Notes: generated by a model not told the origin, from the sequence alone. Counted from the stretch's first letter, positions 46,216 through 54,506 are shown. The stretch: 64,000 nt of DNA from Natrinema sp. DC36 (GCF_020405225.1 NZ_CP084474.1:1-64000), one strand, 5' to 3'. Program-made: numbers and translations.

Positions 46216-46247
46216 ATTGGAGAGCTATTCTCGATGACAACATCTAG

Positions 46248-46499
46248 TTACCGATCTACCTGCTCGCATGCCAACAGCTCTTCGACGAACTAATCGATGA
46301 AGCCGGCTATGTCTATGTCGGTTCAGTTGGCCCCGACATGAGTACTCGTTCGTTTTCGAGAGACGAGTTAGATCAGTGTCGGGAAGACCTCCTCACACGG
46401 TTACAAGAGGCTGAAGGCTCGACCTATGATGACTACACTGCAGGCGATCACTGCAAATGGTGTCCCCATCGCAGCCTGTCCTGCAGCCAAATTCACTAA
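46248..46499 (+). pseudogene. C-terminal shard of a RecB/Cas4-like nuclease or UvrD-type protein
   Basis: YLLACQQLFDELIDEAGYVY, RDELDQCREDLLTRLQEAEG and GDHCKWCPHRSLSCSQIH-stop. The closing CxxC...C set and spacing match the Fe-S C-terminus of PD-(D/E)xK exonucleases fused to helicases or Cas4. No start; upstream is element E. Confidence 0.5.
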
Positions 46500-46564
46500 A
46501 CTCTCGCAGACTCTTCTACCCTCTCCTGCCTATCGATTGCTGTTGTTGCCGATGTCCAACCGAA

Positions 46565-46599
46565 CTAATCTTAATACTAGAATTAAGATTAGGATTAAT
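46565..46599. repeat. AT-rich palindromic site 3
   Basis: CTAATCTTAATACTAGAATT continuing AAGATTAGGATTAA: inverted copies of TAATCTTAAT. Confidence 0.6.
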
Positions 46600-46709
46600 G
46601 CGTCTCCTATAGCTTGGAGTATTTGATAGCGATTTGTTTATTGTATCTGGAAAGTAACATCTCTGGATGTCCGCTCAGAGTGGTGTCGTCCTCAATTGGT
46701 CGACCCGAC

Positions 46710-47090
46710 ATGGAGAGAAATCTGTATTCGAGGTTCTTACTGAAGCAATTACTCGCTGGAAAGCATCGATCGAGCACTGTTAGCGACTATCGGGTAATCT
46801 GGGAGACGGTAGACTGGAACTACGACTCGACTTCATACACTATCACTGGCTTTGGAACGAGCATTGGCGAAACAACCCTGAGAATTAGGGGTGAGCGTGG
46901 TGGTGAGTACGAGATTTACCCCAAACCGAGCTTTGCCCCTTGGATCGTCTACACTCACCCTCAGGCTGGATGGGAAGAGGAACTCACAAAACTCGCTATC
47001 CTTTCCCCGGACTTCGAGTACGTTGAGAAGAATGGCTGGCGAGGCTTCCTTTCGAATGCATTCGAGATATTGGAGGAAGTACGCCCATAG
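46710..47090 (+). CDS. Hypothetical protein, possibly frameshifted at its start
   Basis: About 126 aa from ATG 46710 (the frame is open from 46614). SDYRVIWETVDWNYDSTSYT and EYEIYPKPSFAPWIVYTHPQ are convincing; the first ~30 residues are not. In another frame, ATG 46669 gives SGVVLNWSTRHGEKSVFEVL and EAITRWKASIEHC-stop at about 46783, which would join naturally with a one-base shift. So the native gene probably began at 46669 and is damaged. Function unknown. Confidence 0.5.
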   Translation: MERNLYSRFLLKQLLAGKHRSSTVSDYRVIWETVDWNYDSTSYTITGFGTSIGETTLRIRGERGGEYEIYPKPSFAPWIVYTHPQAGWEEELTKLAILSPDFEYVEKNGWRGFLSNAFEILEEVRP

Positions 47091-47095
47091 GAGAA

Positions 47096-47123
47096 ATTTA
47101 ATCTTAAGGATAAGGTTATTCTT
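47096..47123. repeat. AT-rich palindromic site 4
   Basis: AATTTAATCTTAAGGATAAG then GTTATTC; lies between convergent genes, so it is not simply a promoter. Confidence 0.5.
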
Positions 47124-47933
47124 CTACTGTTGTTCCCAGCCCGGTCTAGGAGACCCTGGAAGCTCGTCCGTTGCTCTGAGTAGTTCATCCACAGTTGTCC
47201 AGGGATAACACCGCCTGTGGAGTTCAAAGAGGCGAAAGTCGTTCAAGTGAACCCAGCTGTACGAGGGAACGTCGATCTGCTGATCCTCGAGCTTGCTAGT
47301 CATGTCGTCGACCGTGATGTCGATACCAGCGTGTTCTGCCCGGTCGACGAGTGCCTCGAGTTCTGCAGCTTTCGTCTCCTCGTCGATGTCCGTAGCAGCC
47401 ATAATCTGTGCCCCAGCAGCGAGAACATCGCGTTCAGTTGCGAGATTTTCTTCCATTTCCCAGTGGTACGTGCGGGGGAAGGCGAACGCCTTCTCGAAGT
47501 ACTCGGTTTCACCAAGTTTGCCGAGTTCGTTGACTTCACCACCTGCATCCTGTTCGAAGACGGCAGCAACGTAGTCACTGAGTGTTGCTGTGATGTGGAA
47601 TTTCACGCGAAACTCAGGGAGACGTGGGATATCGATGTCGGTGAGGTCGCCGATGAGAAATGCGTATGTTCCATAGCGGCGGTTCAATCGATCGCTGACC
47701 GCCCGTACGCGTCGGAGATACGGATCACGATAGCTTCCAAGGACGAGATAGGCAGTCTGGTCGCGGTCGTAGATTGCCGGCGTCTCACTGTTTGCCCACG
47801 ACAGAATCTGGGTCGCTTCGGTGGACCCGACGTCAAGGCCGCGTAACGCCCGCTGCACGGCTGCCATGATTTTGCCTGCGTTCGGCGGAACGGACGGACC
47901 ACTCATACCGTTGGACACAATTGGCTGGGTCAT
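47124..47933 (-). CDS. Hypothetical haloarchaeal protein, divergent from an HTH gene
   Basis: 269 aa, soluble and acidic. TAYLVLGSYRDPYLRRVRAV and RYGTYAFLIGDLTDIDIPRL suggest a Rossmann-like or TIR-like N-terminal fold with strands ending in Asp and Gly; the C-terminal half is helical. Not recognised further. Shares an upstream region with the divergent winged-helix gene, with a repeated operator-like sequence between. Confidence 0.7.
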   Translation of the reverse strand: MTQPIVSNGMSGPSVPPNAGKIMAAVQRALRGLDVGSTEATQILSWANSETPAIYDRDQTAYLVLGSYRDPYLRRVRAVSDRLNRRYGTYAFLIGDLTDIDIPRLPEFRVKFHITATLSDYVAAVFEQDAGGEVNELGKLGETEYFEKAFAFPRTYHWEMEENLATERDVLAAGAQIMAATDIDEETKAAELEALVDRAEHAGIDITVDDMTSKLEDQQIDVPSYSWVHLNDFRLFELHRRCYPWTTVDELLRATDELPGSPRPGWEQQ

Positions 47934-47945
47934 AGGCGTTTCTGA

Positions 47946-47983
47946 TTGACTCAGTTAAACAACGACTTCATTGACCTAGTTAA
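47946..47983. promoter_or_regulatory. Direct-repeat operator between divergent genes
   Basis: TTGACTCAGTTAA (47946-47958) and TTGACCTAGTTAA (47971-47983) repeat with a 25-base period. They lie between the 269-aa gene and the HTH gene, which may control both. Confidence 0.55.
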
Positions 47984-48021
47984 CCCAAACCATTATGCAG
48001 TCGAGAAGGCTAGGTTGAGAT

Positions 48022-48498
48022 ATGAGCGATACGGCTCCGGAGGGATTCGAGGATCCGTTTGCAGAGCAGCGACGAATACGTGAGCTGCTCTCGCAGGAGA
48101 CTCGGCACCTCATCATCCAGTTAATCCTCGGCCATCCAGCTCACCTCGTGTCGCTGGCCGAACTTGACTACATGATCCCGAAGAACGAGGCCGCTATCCT
48201 CGACCAACTTGAGCGGCTTCGAGAGACAGGTATCCTTGACGTCTACGTTCATGAACCGAATGCGTCAACGCGGAATCTCCCCTCGAAATTCTGGGGACCG
48301 ACTGAACGCGGTGTCGAGATCCTCTATGAACACAACTTCCTCCGGGGCGTCCCGATAGCACGCGCAGTCTATGAGGAGACGAACAAGTCTGAGCGGGTGA
48401 TGCGTCACGAAGACGCTCCGCGACCAGATCTCCCTGAGGCCGTCACTGACGCCCTCGAGTTTGATGAACCCGAGTCCGAGACACCTAACGCTCTATAA
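48022..48498 (+). CDS. Winged-helix transcriptional regulator
   Basis: 158 aa. SQETRHLIIQLILGHPAHLV, SLAELDYMIPKNEAAILDQL and ERLRETGILDVYV form an ArsR-like winged helix, with a C-terminal region SKFWGPTERGVEILYEHNFL. Divergently arranged with the 269-aa gene across the direct-repeat operator. Confidence 0.82.
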   Translation: MSDTAPEGFEDPFAEQRRIRELLSQETRHLIIQLILGHPAHLVSLAELDYMIPKNEAAILDQLERLRETGILDVYVHEPNASTRNLPSKFWGPTERGVEILYEHNFLRGVPIARAVYEETNKSERVMRHEDAPRPDLPEAVTDALEFDEPESETPNAL

Positions 48499-48640
48499 CG
48501 GGTGTCCGGGATAGGAAAGGTCAACCCGATCGACTCTTAGTCGGACTGCCGGCACCCTATCCAACGAATTTTCGGAAAGCATTTTTTCTCCGACTGAACT
48601 TCTCCTATTCATCTTGGCGCTGAACCTCGGCTGATATGGT

Positions 48641-48670
48641 ATAATCTTATTCTTAAGATTAAAAATTAGG
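48641..48670. repeat. AT-rich palindromic site 5
   Basis: ATAATCTTATTCTTAAGATT followed by AAAAATTAGG; inverted AATCTT arms. In the ~240-base spacer 48499-48736. Confidence 0.6.
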
Positions 48671-48743
48671 GTTGATGTCTGAATTGACTCGATGAAAAAG
48701 CGAGTGTAACACTCCTTCACTCGTGTAAATCATTTTATGGTAA

Positions 48744-48758
48744 CAAATCTTAATCCTA
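48744..48758. repeat. AT-rich half site 6
   Basis: CAAATCTTAATCCTA, a half site overlapping the first codons of the longer reading of the MuF-like gene; favours the later ATG 48761. Confidence 0.4.
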
Positions 48759-48760
48759 CT

Positions 48761-49317
48761 ATGGGACTCATTGACCAGGTATTTGGGAACACCTGTACCG
48801 AGGAAGAACCGTCAGAGACGATTCCACAGTACAATTGGAACGACGTTAACGCTCGTTCTGAGGCGATACACCAGTATTATGAAGGAATACCGAAGTCTCA
48901 GGCCCAGCAAATCGCAGAGATTCTATGCAGGAAACTGACTGAGGGCAATTGCAGTATACGAGGAATCACCGACGAGGTAACTGAACGCACGGAATTAGAT
49001 GAAGATCGAGCATTCACGATTATAGGAACGGAAAGTACCGCGATGTCGAACCTAAGACGGGTACAAAACTATTCGTCCCGAGCTAATTCCAAGAGTACGT
49101 CTACCAGTGGATGGGGCCCGATGACTATCGAACGACAGAAATCTGTGGCATCAAACGAGATATAGAGTCTCGAGATGGAGCTGTTCTGCTCACAATGCTT
49201 CAGTCACTTATCAAGGAACATGCGAGTCAACACGAGAATGGAACGGCAGAACGTGCCTCTGAGTTCCTTCCCCACCGTGAGTGTCGGCACGTGATCTCTC
49301 GACACGTCGATTTCTGA
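48761..49317 (+). pseudogene. Phage MuF-like head morphogenesis protein, frameshifted
   Basis: MGLIDQVFGNTCTEEEPSET, then RAFTIIGTESTAMSNLRRVQ in the first frame; after a shift at about 49085-49100, FQEYVYQWMGPDDYRTTEIC and HRECRHVISRHVDF in another frame to 49317. The TEST...N helix followed by W-x-G-P-x-D-x-R-T-x-x-x-C and a final CRH is the MuF-type minor head protein signature. The gene implies a former provirus. It is broken as written. Confidence 0.6.
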
Positions 49318-49321
49318 GCAA

Positions 49322-49347
49322 ATTTAATCTTAATATTACGATTAAGT
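49322..49347. repeat. AT-rich palindromic site 7
   Basis: AATTTAATCTTAATATTACG followed by ATTAAG; the best full copy, directly after the MuF remnant. Confidence 0.6.
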
Positions 49348-49370
49348 GGTCTTCCGCTAGTGCTGGTTCT

Positions 49371-49409
49371 TAACCAACAAACTACTACAGAAACTTCCTG
49401 TTGGTTAAA
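49371..49409. repeat. Inverted repeat TTAACCAACA/TGTTGGTTAA (element F)
   Basis: 10-bp perfect arms, spacer 19. It ends 1 base from the stop of an integrase remnant. Confidence 0.87.
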
Positions 49410-49410
49410 T

Positions 49411-49720
49411 CATTCGCTCAGTAGATCATCGACCTGCTGCGCAGTCTCTGTAGCTTGGATATCGGAGTAGGATTCGTAGGTCGTCTCGATACTGGCGTGA
49501 CGGAGCGCTGACTGCGCTAATTCAGCATGACCGTTAGCGTAGAGTTCGTGCCTAGTCCTCGACGAGCGCCGTGGGGTTTCAGATAGTCACTGTCGAAGGC
49601 GAGGTCGGCATCCTTACGGAGCCGCTTCATCAAGTTGCGAGCTCCGTTCGTCGAAATTGCTGGGAGGACGACATCGTATTCTCGGAGTACCGTATCGATG
49701 TTGTCGCTCTCGAGGATTCA
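49411..49720 (-). pseudogene. Tyrosine recombinase (integrase) C-terminal remnant
   Basis: Reading toward lower coordinates: NGARNLMKRLRKDADLAFDS, YLKPHGARRGLG, a one-base shift, then ELYANGHAELAQSALRHASI and ETTYESYSDIQATETAQQVD to the stop at 49411. The HxxR, LRH and final Tyr of the catalytic set are all visible. The N-terminal half is missing. It ends one base from element F, hinting that the repeat is an integrase-associated site. Confidence 0.72.
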
Positions 49721-50271
49721 ATGAAAACCCAGCCCTGCGCAAAATTAACCTTATTCTTAAGATTAAGGACTACTGTGGGGTTGCAAGACATGGCGTTCAC
49801 GGCGGATCTCTCCCTTCTCGACAGTAATGGTTTCGACGCTTGGCTCAAGGTCGCTAGTCAGTCGTTCTGTCGCCCCACCACAAAACGCGGAGCAGCCATT
49901 CAATTTCTTCTCAGCGTTCGTATGAAGATGGCCGAGAGCAAGTCCGTCTATCGAAATCGTGCTCTCTTCGAGAATCTCCTGCAGGTGACAATCTGGGTTC
50001 GGATTCCCGGTGAGCGGTGCGACCGATTGATGCATACAGAGGAGAGTCGCGACCCCGCTTGGTGGACGTTCAAAGCCTAGCTGACCGTGGTCCCACGATT
50101 TCTGATGGTCGACCCCATAGAGTGCGACGGCATCACCGATTACGACGGGGCGGGAGCGAAGATAGGTAGCCAATCCTGCATCACAGAACTGTTCGAGACA
50201 GACCAGTTCCTTCTTCTGTGCATGGTTGACGTAGATGAATTAAAATGGAATCTCGGCGTTCGCCAGTTCAG
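49721..50271 (-). other. Decayed region with unidentified minus-strand text
   Basis: Contains YVNHAQKKELVCLEQFCDAG, then ATYLRSRPVVIGDAVALYGV and ALGHLHTNAEKKLNG in one frame, possibly an old gene remnant. AT-rich site 8 sits at 49743-49768. No family recognised. Confidence 0.35.
49743..49768. repeat. AT-rich palindromic site 8
   Basis: AATTAACCTTATTCTTAAGA then TTAAGG; same family as sites 1-7. Confidence 0.5.
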
Positions 50272-50764
50272 TGCCTCGAAGCAGGTCTTCGGTTTGAGCG
50301 CTCCGGAACAGTTGGCACGCCTGATCACGGACCGAGTCTGAAAGCTCGAGGACGCTCGAAATTCTTCGAACTTCACCCAGCCCGTGTGCGAGGTTTCGCT
50401 CGGCTTTCGACTGGAACCGGCCACGAGTCTGTTCACGCCACATTCGGGATAGCCGCTGGCGCTTTCGTCCGGAGAGTTTGTTTCCGTTCGCATCTTTCCA
50501 GCGACCGATCTCGGTCGAAAGTCCACGGTCATGACGTACTGCTGTAAGTGGAGCACCCGTCCGCTTTCGCTGGTCCTGATCGTGAGTTCTCCATTCAGGG
50601 CTGTGGTCGATTCGTTGCTCGTCAATAACGAGTCCACAGTCCACACAGATGGTTTCGACCGAGTTGGTAGTGACCAGGCCATCGCGCTCCGGACATTGGT
50701 TCGTGCTGGAGTTTGTCTAGATGTCCTCGTCGAAGCTCGTTTCATAGATATCTCTCGTTGCCAT
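50272..50764 (-). pseudogene. Truncated transcription factor B (TFB) gene, copy 1
   Basis: ATG 50764 gives ATRDIYETSFDEDI then a TAG at codon 16; continuing in frame, NQCPERDGLVTTNSVETICV, DCGLVIDEQRIDHSPEWR is the TFB zinc ribbon with the second Cys of the first CxxC changed to Arg. RHDRGLSTEIGRWKDANGNK (B-finger/linker) and the first cyclin repeat follow, ending at ...QTEDLLRG, after which similarity is lost. Stop, lost Cys and truncation all mark a dead copy. Confidence 0.82.
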
Positions 50765-50918
50765 GTTTTCTCACCAGTTATTGGAGATTCGCCAGCACGG
50801 CGAATCCCTCACCCATTGAGGGGACGAAAGACTCTGTACAGGACTGGCACACTTACTGAGAGATTTGGCGTGATTGAATTACGGCGTTGTAGTCCTTAAC
50901 AACGTAACGAAGGGCTCT

Positions 50919-51326
50919 ATGAGTGATGAACACCCGCTCCGAGAGAAGGATCTAGCGGTCCTCAAGAAGATTCGGGAAGGCTATGATGATGTCCAGAAGA
51001 TCACTTCCGAAACCACGTTGGAGAACCACGAGGTCAACTACTGTTTCACAAAGCTCGAAAATCTCGGACTGATCACTATCCACAAACCGGAAGGTTACAC
51101 TGAGCAAGTTGTCGACGGTCAGAAACGGATCTTCAAAGCACCGGAAAGGGTAAACCTTACTGAAGATGCAGAGCTAGTATTCCGAGACAGCGATCGAAAA
51201 ACGGAGAAATGTCAGGTGATGGAGTACGAGGAGTTAGTTGACCGTGTCCTTGAGCTTGAAACGCAGATGGCTCGGCTCCAACAGTCGTTTAGAGATTTGC
51301 AGGAACAGATCCGTGAAAATCGATAG
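50919..51326 (+). CDS. Winged-helix protein with C-terminal coiled coil
   Basis: 135 aa from ATG 50919. EKDLAVLKKIREGYDDVQKI, VNYCFTKLENLGLITIHKPE is a winged helix; the last 35 residues (ELVDRVLELETQMARLQQSF) form a coiled coil. Convergent with the QueC-like operon, so it may be its regulator or an unrelated neighbour. Confidence 0.7.
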   Translation: MSDEHPLREKDLAVLKKIREGYDDVQKITSETTLENHEVNYCFTKLENLGLITIHKPEGYTEQVVDGQKRIFKAPERVNLTEDAELVFRDSDRKTEKCQVMEYEELVDRVLELETQMARLQQSFRDLQEQIRENR

Positions 51327-51337
51327 ATCCTACAGGG

Positions 51338-52777
51338 CTACTGGGGTAGTTTGTGCTGTTGACCGGTTATTAGGGTCTGGATGGTAGAGTTCTGCTCGGA
51401 AATTAGTTCTAAGGCTTCTGTGAAGTTTTCAGCGAATTGACGGTGTTGTTCGTATATCGGCTTGTTCAATAGCTCCGGATGCTCAGTTGCGAGATCGCGA
51501 GGGTCATCCTCTAAGATACGGCGACAGAAGTATGCAATCTCCGTTATTCCTTTGAAGAATATACTTGGAGTGTTTGCAGAATTGTTCAGATTTTCGTTGC
51601 CATCTACCTCGAAGGATTGGTCTTCGAAGTCCGCTGAAAGCAGTGGATCGTATCTGGATAGAACTTCTAATGGGATTTCATGGTCGCTTCTGATGATACC
51701 GATATTCCGTATGAGACAGGGCATACAGAGCCCGCAGTTGTTATGTCCGAACCAGGATTTGTGAGGACAGGAAAGGGTTTTCTGGACTAACTCTGTGCTG
51801 GGAATTTTGTTTATGATCTCTGTTTTGGTGAGGTTGACGAACGGGTTCTTGACTTCGATGGGTTGTGGAAGAGCGTTGTCCAGTATCTTGTTGAAGTAGG
51901 TCAAGAACAACGGTGAAACTGTTCTGGTGGTCATCCAGCCCTCTGATAGTATGAGGAACTGGGCCATAATCCCGTTTTCGAAACACCGTATTTCCTCGGT
52001 TCCATGGGCTGACGCCGCTACAGCTGCAAAGCTAAGATGAAGCAGTCCTCGAGAGAACTGTGTCGATTCACCCTTGTCGTTGTACTGTGTTCTGAAGATC
52101 CGTGAACTAACATCTGCTTGGTCCGCTATCTCTTTGGCCTTCGATCCGGCTCCGCTTCCATAGTTGACTGTAACGTGCTCCGAGTCTGTTTCTTGCCTCA
52201 GGTTATGGTAGATCCCGGCTGTGCTGTCCAATCCGTCTGAAAGAAGACAAACCGCATCAAACTCACTCTGATTAGTAGATACCTCTACGGATTCTTGCTT
52301 ATCGACGAGCTGGAAGTCGTACTCGATGATATCTCGAGTCATATGAGACACCATCTCCGAGTAGAGCTGTTCCATCTCTTCGGTCGCCATCTTTGGTGAG
52401 AGGACCGGGATCTGTAGTTTGATGTTCCGGGTGTTAAGCCGGCTCTCATCAAGATCCTCGTTGTCAATCTGGATTCCGCGGTCTGCCGCCTTATCAGCAG
52501 CAAACGTGATCACTGAAATCTCAACAAGATCTAAAACAATATCTGGTACCCGTTCTCCGAATAGGTGATGTGTGATAGAGTGATCGTATTTGATAGACTC
52601 ATCTGCCTCCGCAGGTACCCTTCTGTTATAATCCTCCTCATGAGGAAACTTGTCCTCCTTGTATGGAACAACCGCTATAACCTCTTCGTAGTCCGTCTCA
52701 TCCTTTTCCCGGATCTTCGAGTCAGCCCGTTTCCGAAACTCAGGATGCCGCAGAGCGAAGTATTTCTCCGTCGTCAT
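51338..52777 (-). CDS. QueC-like (QatC-type) nucleotide-activating enzyme
   Basis: 479 aa from ATG 52777, whose ATGA overlaps the upstream stop. PP-loop motif CLLSDGLDSTAG at ~177-188 is the SGGxDS site of QueC ATP pyrophosphatases. Zinc ligands C337, C348, C351 and C354 (SCPHKSWFGHNNCGLCMPCL) match the QueC spacing. It is twice the size of housekeeping QueC, with ~170 extra N-terminal residues, as in QatC and the QueC-like enzymes of type IV CBASS. Those enzymes are reported to attach a deazaguanine to the N-terminal Gly of a partner protein; a Met-Gly-Ser protein is encoded two genes upstream. Operon and AT-rich composition suggest a mobile defence cassette. Confidence 0.85.
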   Translation of the reverse strand: MTTEKYFALRHPEFRKRADSKIREKDETDYEEVIAVVPYKEDKFPHEEDYNRRVPAEADESIKYDHSITHHLFGERVPDIVLDLVEISVITFAADKAADRGIQIDNEDLDESRLNTRNIKLQIPVLSPKMATEEMEQLYSEMVSHMTRDIIEYDFQLVDKQESVEVSTNQSEFDAVCLLSDGLDSTAGIYHNLRQETDSEHVTVNYGSGAGSKAKEIADQADVSSRIFRTQYNDKGESTQFSRGLLHLSFAAVAASAHGTEEIRCFENGIMAQFLILSEGWMTTRTVSPLFLTYFNKILDNALPQPIEVKNPFVNLTKTEIINKIPSTELVQKTLSCPHKSWFGHNNCGLCMPCLIRNIGIIRSDHEIPLEVLSRYDPLLSADFEDQSFEVDGNENLNNSANTPSIFFKGITEIAYFCRRILEDDPRDLATEHPELLNKPIYEQHRQFAENFTEALELISEQNSTIQTLITGQQHKLPQ

Positions 52778-53199
52778 TCTAGGTCCTCCAGAAATGTTTC
52801 GAGAAGAGTTTCCCATTCGCCGAACTTCTCGTGTATCGATTGATGAACGCGCTCTTCAATGTCGTCGTCTTCAAGCCGAGAGATGTCTCCGGATTCAATG
52901 ACCTCGGATACGACGTCATCTTCTTTCAGATGGTCGACGAGGTCTTGAGCCCAGTGCTCACACCGTTCCAACATCTGTTCGCGTTGATCTTTGAGAAACT
53001 GATCGCCGTCTGCACTGAGATGAAGCTGTGTTCCAATATCGTTGATTTCGTCGTCGCTAGACTTCAGTTCCTGCATTATGAAGCTAAAGATGAACTGGCG
53101 GAAGTAGACCACAAACAGGCCTTCGTTCCCATGTTCTTCGATGAACTCCTGGATGTTCTGTTCCGCCTCCTCATCGTCTACGAACGGATTTTCACTCAT
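52774..53199 (-). CDS. Small helical protein of the QueC-like operon
   Basis: 141 aa, strongly acidic and almost all helical (EEAEQNIQEFIEEHGNEGLF, YFRQFIFSFIMQELKSSDDE, WETLLETFLEDLE). No metal site or known domain. Its start overlaps the preceding stop by 8 bases and its own stop overlaps the QueC-like start by 4, so all three proteins are translationally coupled. Possibly an adaptor or immunity-type regulator. Not recognised. Confidence 0.75.
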   Translation of the reverse strand: MSENPFVDDEEAEQNIQEFIEEHGNEGLFVVYFRQFIFSFIMQELKSSDDEINDIGTQLHLSADGDQFLKDQREQMLERCEHWAQDLVDHLKEDDVVSEVIESGDISRLEDDDIEERVHQSIHEKFGEWETLLETFLEDLE

Positions 53200-53671
53200 C
53201 GTCGTTCGAACCTTTTGTCTTCATCGCATCAGCACCGTTTGAGATAACGCTTCCAAGAGTAGCTTTCGCGGCTTCCTCTGAAGGCGTGCCAAAGTTGTTG
53301 TTTACTTCATCAACCCCTCTTCCTACTGTCTCGTTTTCAGAAGCCGCTGAAACCGCTTGCTGTGAGCTGTGAACTACTCCTCCAGAGATCTGGTTTACGA
53401 TCTCTCCTTGGATAGCGCTTTTTCCGGTGGCCTCGATACCTGCTTGGATACCGTCCTGGTTCGTTGTCTGGATAAAGGTGTTTGTGTGTTTGAGGTAGGA
53501 GTAGGTCGTGACTTTTGCCGGACCGTTGGGCTGTACTGCTAAAGCTCCTGTCACAGCGATATCAACTGCGATCTGAGTTCTGTCTGATTCTAAGGCTTTG
53601 TTCATCCCCTTTTTCGCATCCTCATAGCCTATATTAGATGCAGCTGAGGAACTAGCAGATGCACTTCCCAT
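53192..53671 (-). CDS. Met-Gly-Ser-starting small protein, possible QueC-like substrate
   Basis: 159 aa. MGSASASSSAASNIGYEDAK: Gly at position 2 followed by a flexible Ser/Ala tail, then a helical, mostly apolar body (TQIAVDIAVTGALAVQP, QAGIEATGKSAIQGEIV) and a polar acidic end. QatB proteins begin with Met-Gly-Thr/Ser and a similar flexible tail, and are the proposed substrate of QatC. First gene of the operon; TATA-like CTATTTATCG lies 26-35 bases upstream. The alanine-rich body could associate with membranes but has no clear spanning helix. Confidence 0.72.
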   Translation of the reverse strand: MGSASASSSAASNIGYEDAKKGMNKALESDRTQIAVDIAVTGALAVQPNGPAKVTTYSYLKHTNTFIQTTNQDGIQAGIEATGKSAIQGEIVNQISGGVVHSSQQAVSAASENETVGRGVDEVNNNFGTPSEEAAKATLGSVISNGADAMKTKGSNDDE

Positions 53672-53696
53672 TTATATAGAAAGTTTGAAACACTAA

Positions 53697-53706
53697 CGAT
53701 AAATAG
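53697..53706 (-). promoter_or_regulatory. Promoter of QueC-like operon
   Basis: Minus-strand CTATTTATCG about 30 bases before ATG 53671, consistent with a leaderless start. Confidence 0.5.
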
Positions 53707-53765
53707 TTATTGGCCAGTGACACCAGCGCCTTGGGTTCTTCGTGTTAGTACTAAAGATTCGGTAA

Positions 53766-54030
53766 CTACTCCGGCTTTTTGAGATCGCACCTTCTAAAAT
53801 GGAGGTCCGGTAACTCTCTGCCATCCAGTTCAATCTTGTATACAAAGTTGTCTTTAGGATTCCCAGTTACCGAGCCGGCATCATCGAATTCTATACCGGT
53901 GAGATGACCTTCTTGCCGTGCTACTAGTTGTCTGGACTTAGTTCTTTGTCAAGAACAAGCTGGACCCGGTCACCGATCTTGTAATCTTCTCCGATTTGTC
54001 TTCCGTCTCTACTCCTATTGTTGCCATCAT
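53766..54030 (-). pseudogene. Frameshifted SH3-like small protein
   Basis: GEDYKIGDRVQLVLDKELS in one frame continues as RQLVARQEGHLTGIEFDDAG, FVYKIELDGRELPDLHF in the next, ending at 53766. The text resembles a KOW/SH3-like beta barrel. No intact start found. Immediately upstream of the QueC-like operon, same strand. Confidence 0.45.
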
Positions 54031-54153
54031 GTTCCTATACAGACTATGGGGATGGAAACAAATCCATTCGGAGATCCCGGATGTATATTAGTTCCTGTCA
54101 CTATATCCTGTGTAAATGATCTCGGATAAGCTGGAACAGGCTACGCTCAATCC

Positions 54154-54308
54154 GGAGAAGGAACGACCAACTCGAGGACGTCTTCGAGGCCATGGCTGCG
54201 CTGAACGAGGAGGTCGCCGCTACGCGGAACGATACCGGTCGGAGTGAGGCCGATATTCGGGCGATTACTCGAGACGAGCTCGAGAAGGCCGGCGTGCTCG
54301 AGGACTGA
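54154..54308 (+). pseudogene. 3' fragment of an unknown haloarchaeal gene
   Basis: NDQLEDVFEAMAALNEEVAA, TRNDTGRSEADIRAITRDEL, EKAGVLED-stop. Text is coherent but lacks a beginning; the preceding ATG 54118 is in another frame. Confidence 0.45.
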
Positions 54309-54506
54309 CGTAATTAGCGCCTCAAGGACGGTCACATTTGAGTCACTGTCTTACTCTTCATTTCTCATTTTGGGAGAGGAGTTTCTGAGACGAGAAGGTA
54401 TATTTTCAAAATCTGGAGAAAACCGGTACTCGAGTCCACGCTCGCGCGTAAAGGGTGCCTTTTTATGCCGACCGGACCTTGTCTGGCCTGTAGTCTGAAC
54501 GAAGTT

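Noticed and set aside
46248-46499. Intact Cas4 and a CRISPR locus
   Set aside because: Only an 84-residue C-terminal shard with no start, no repeats and no other cas gene.
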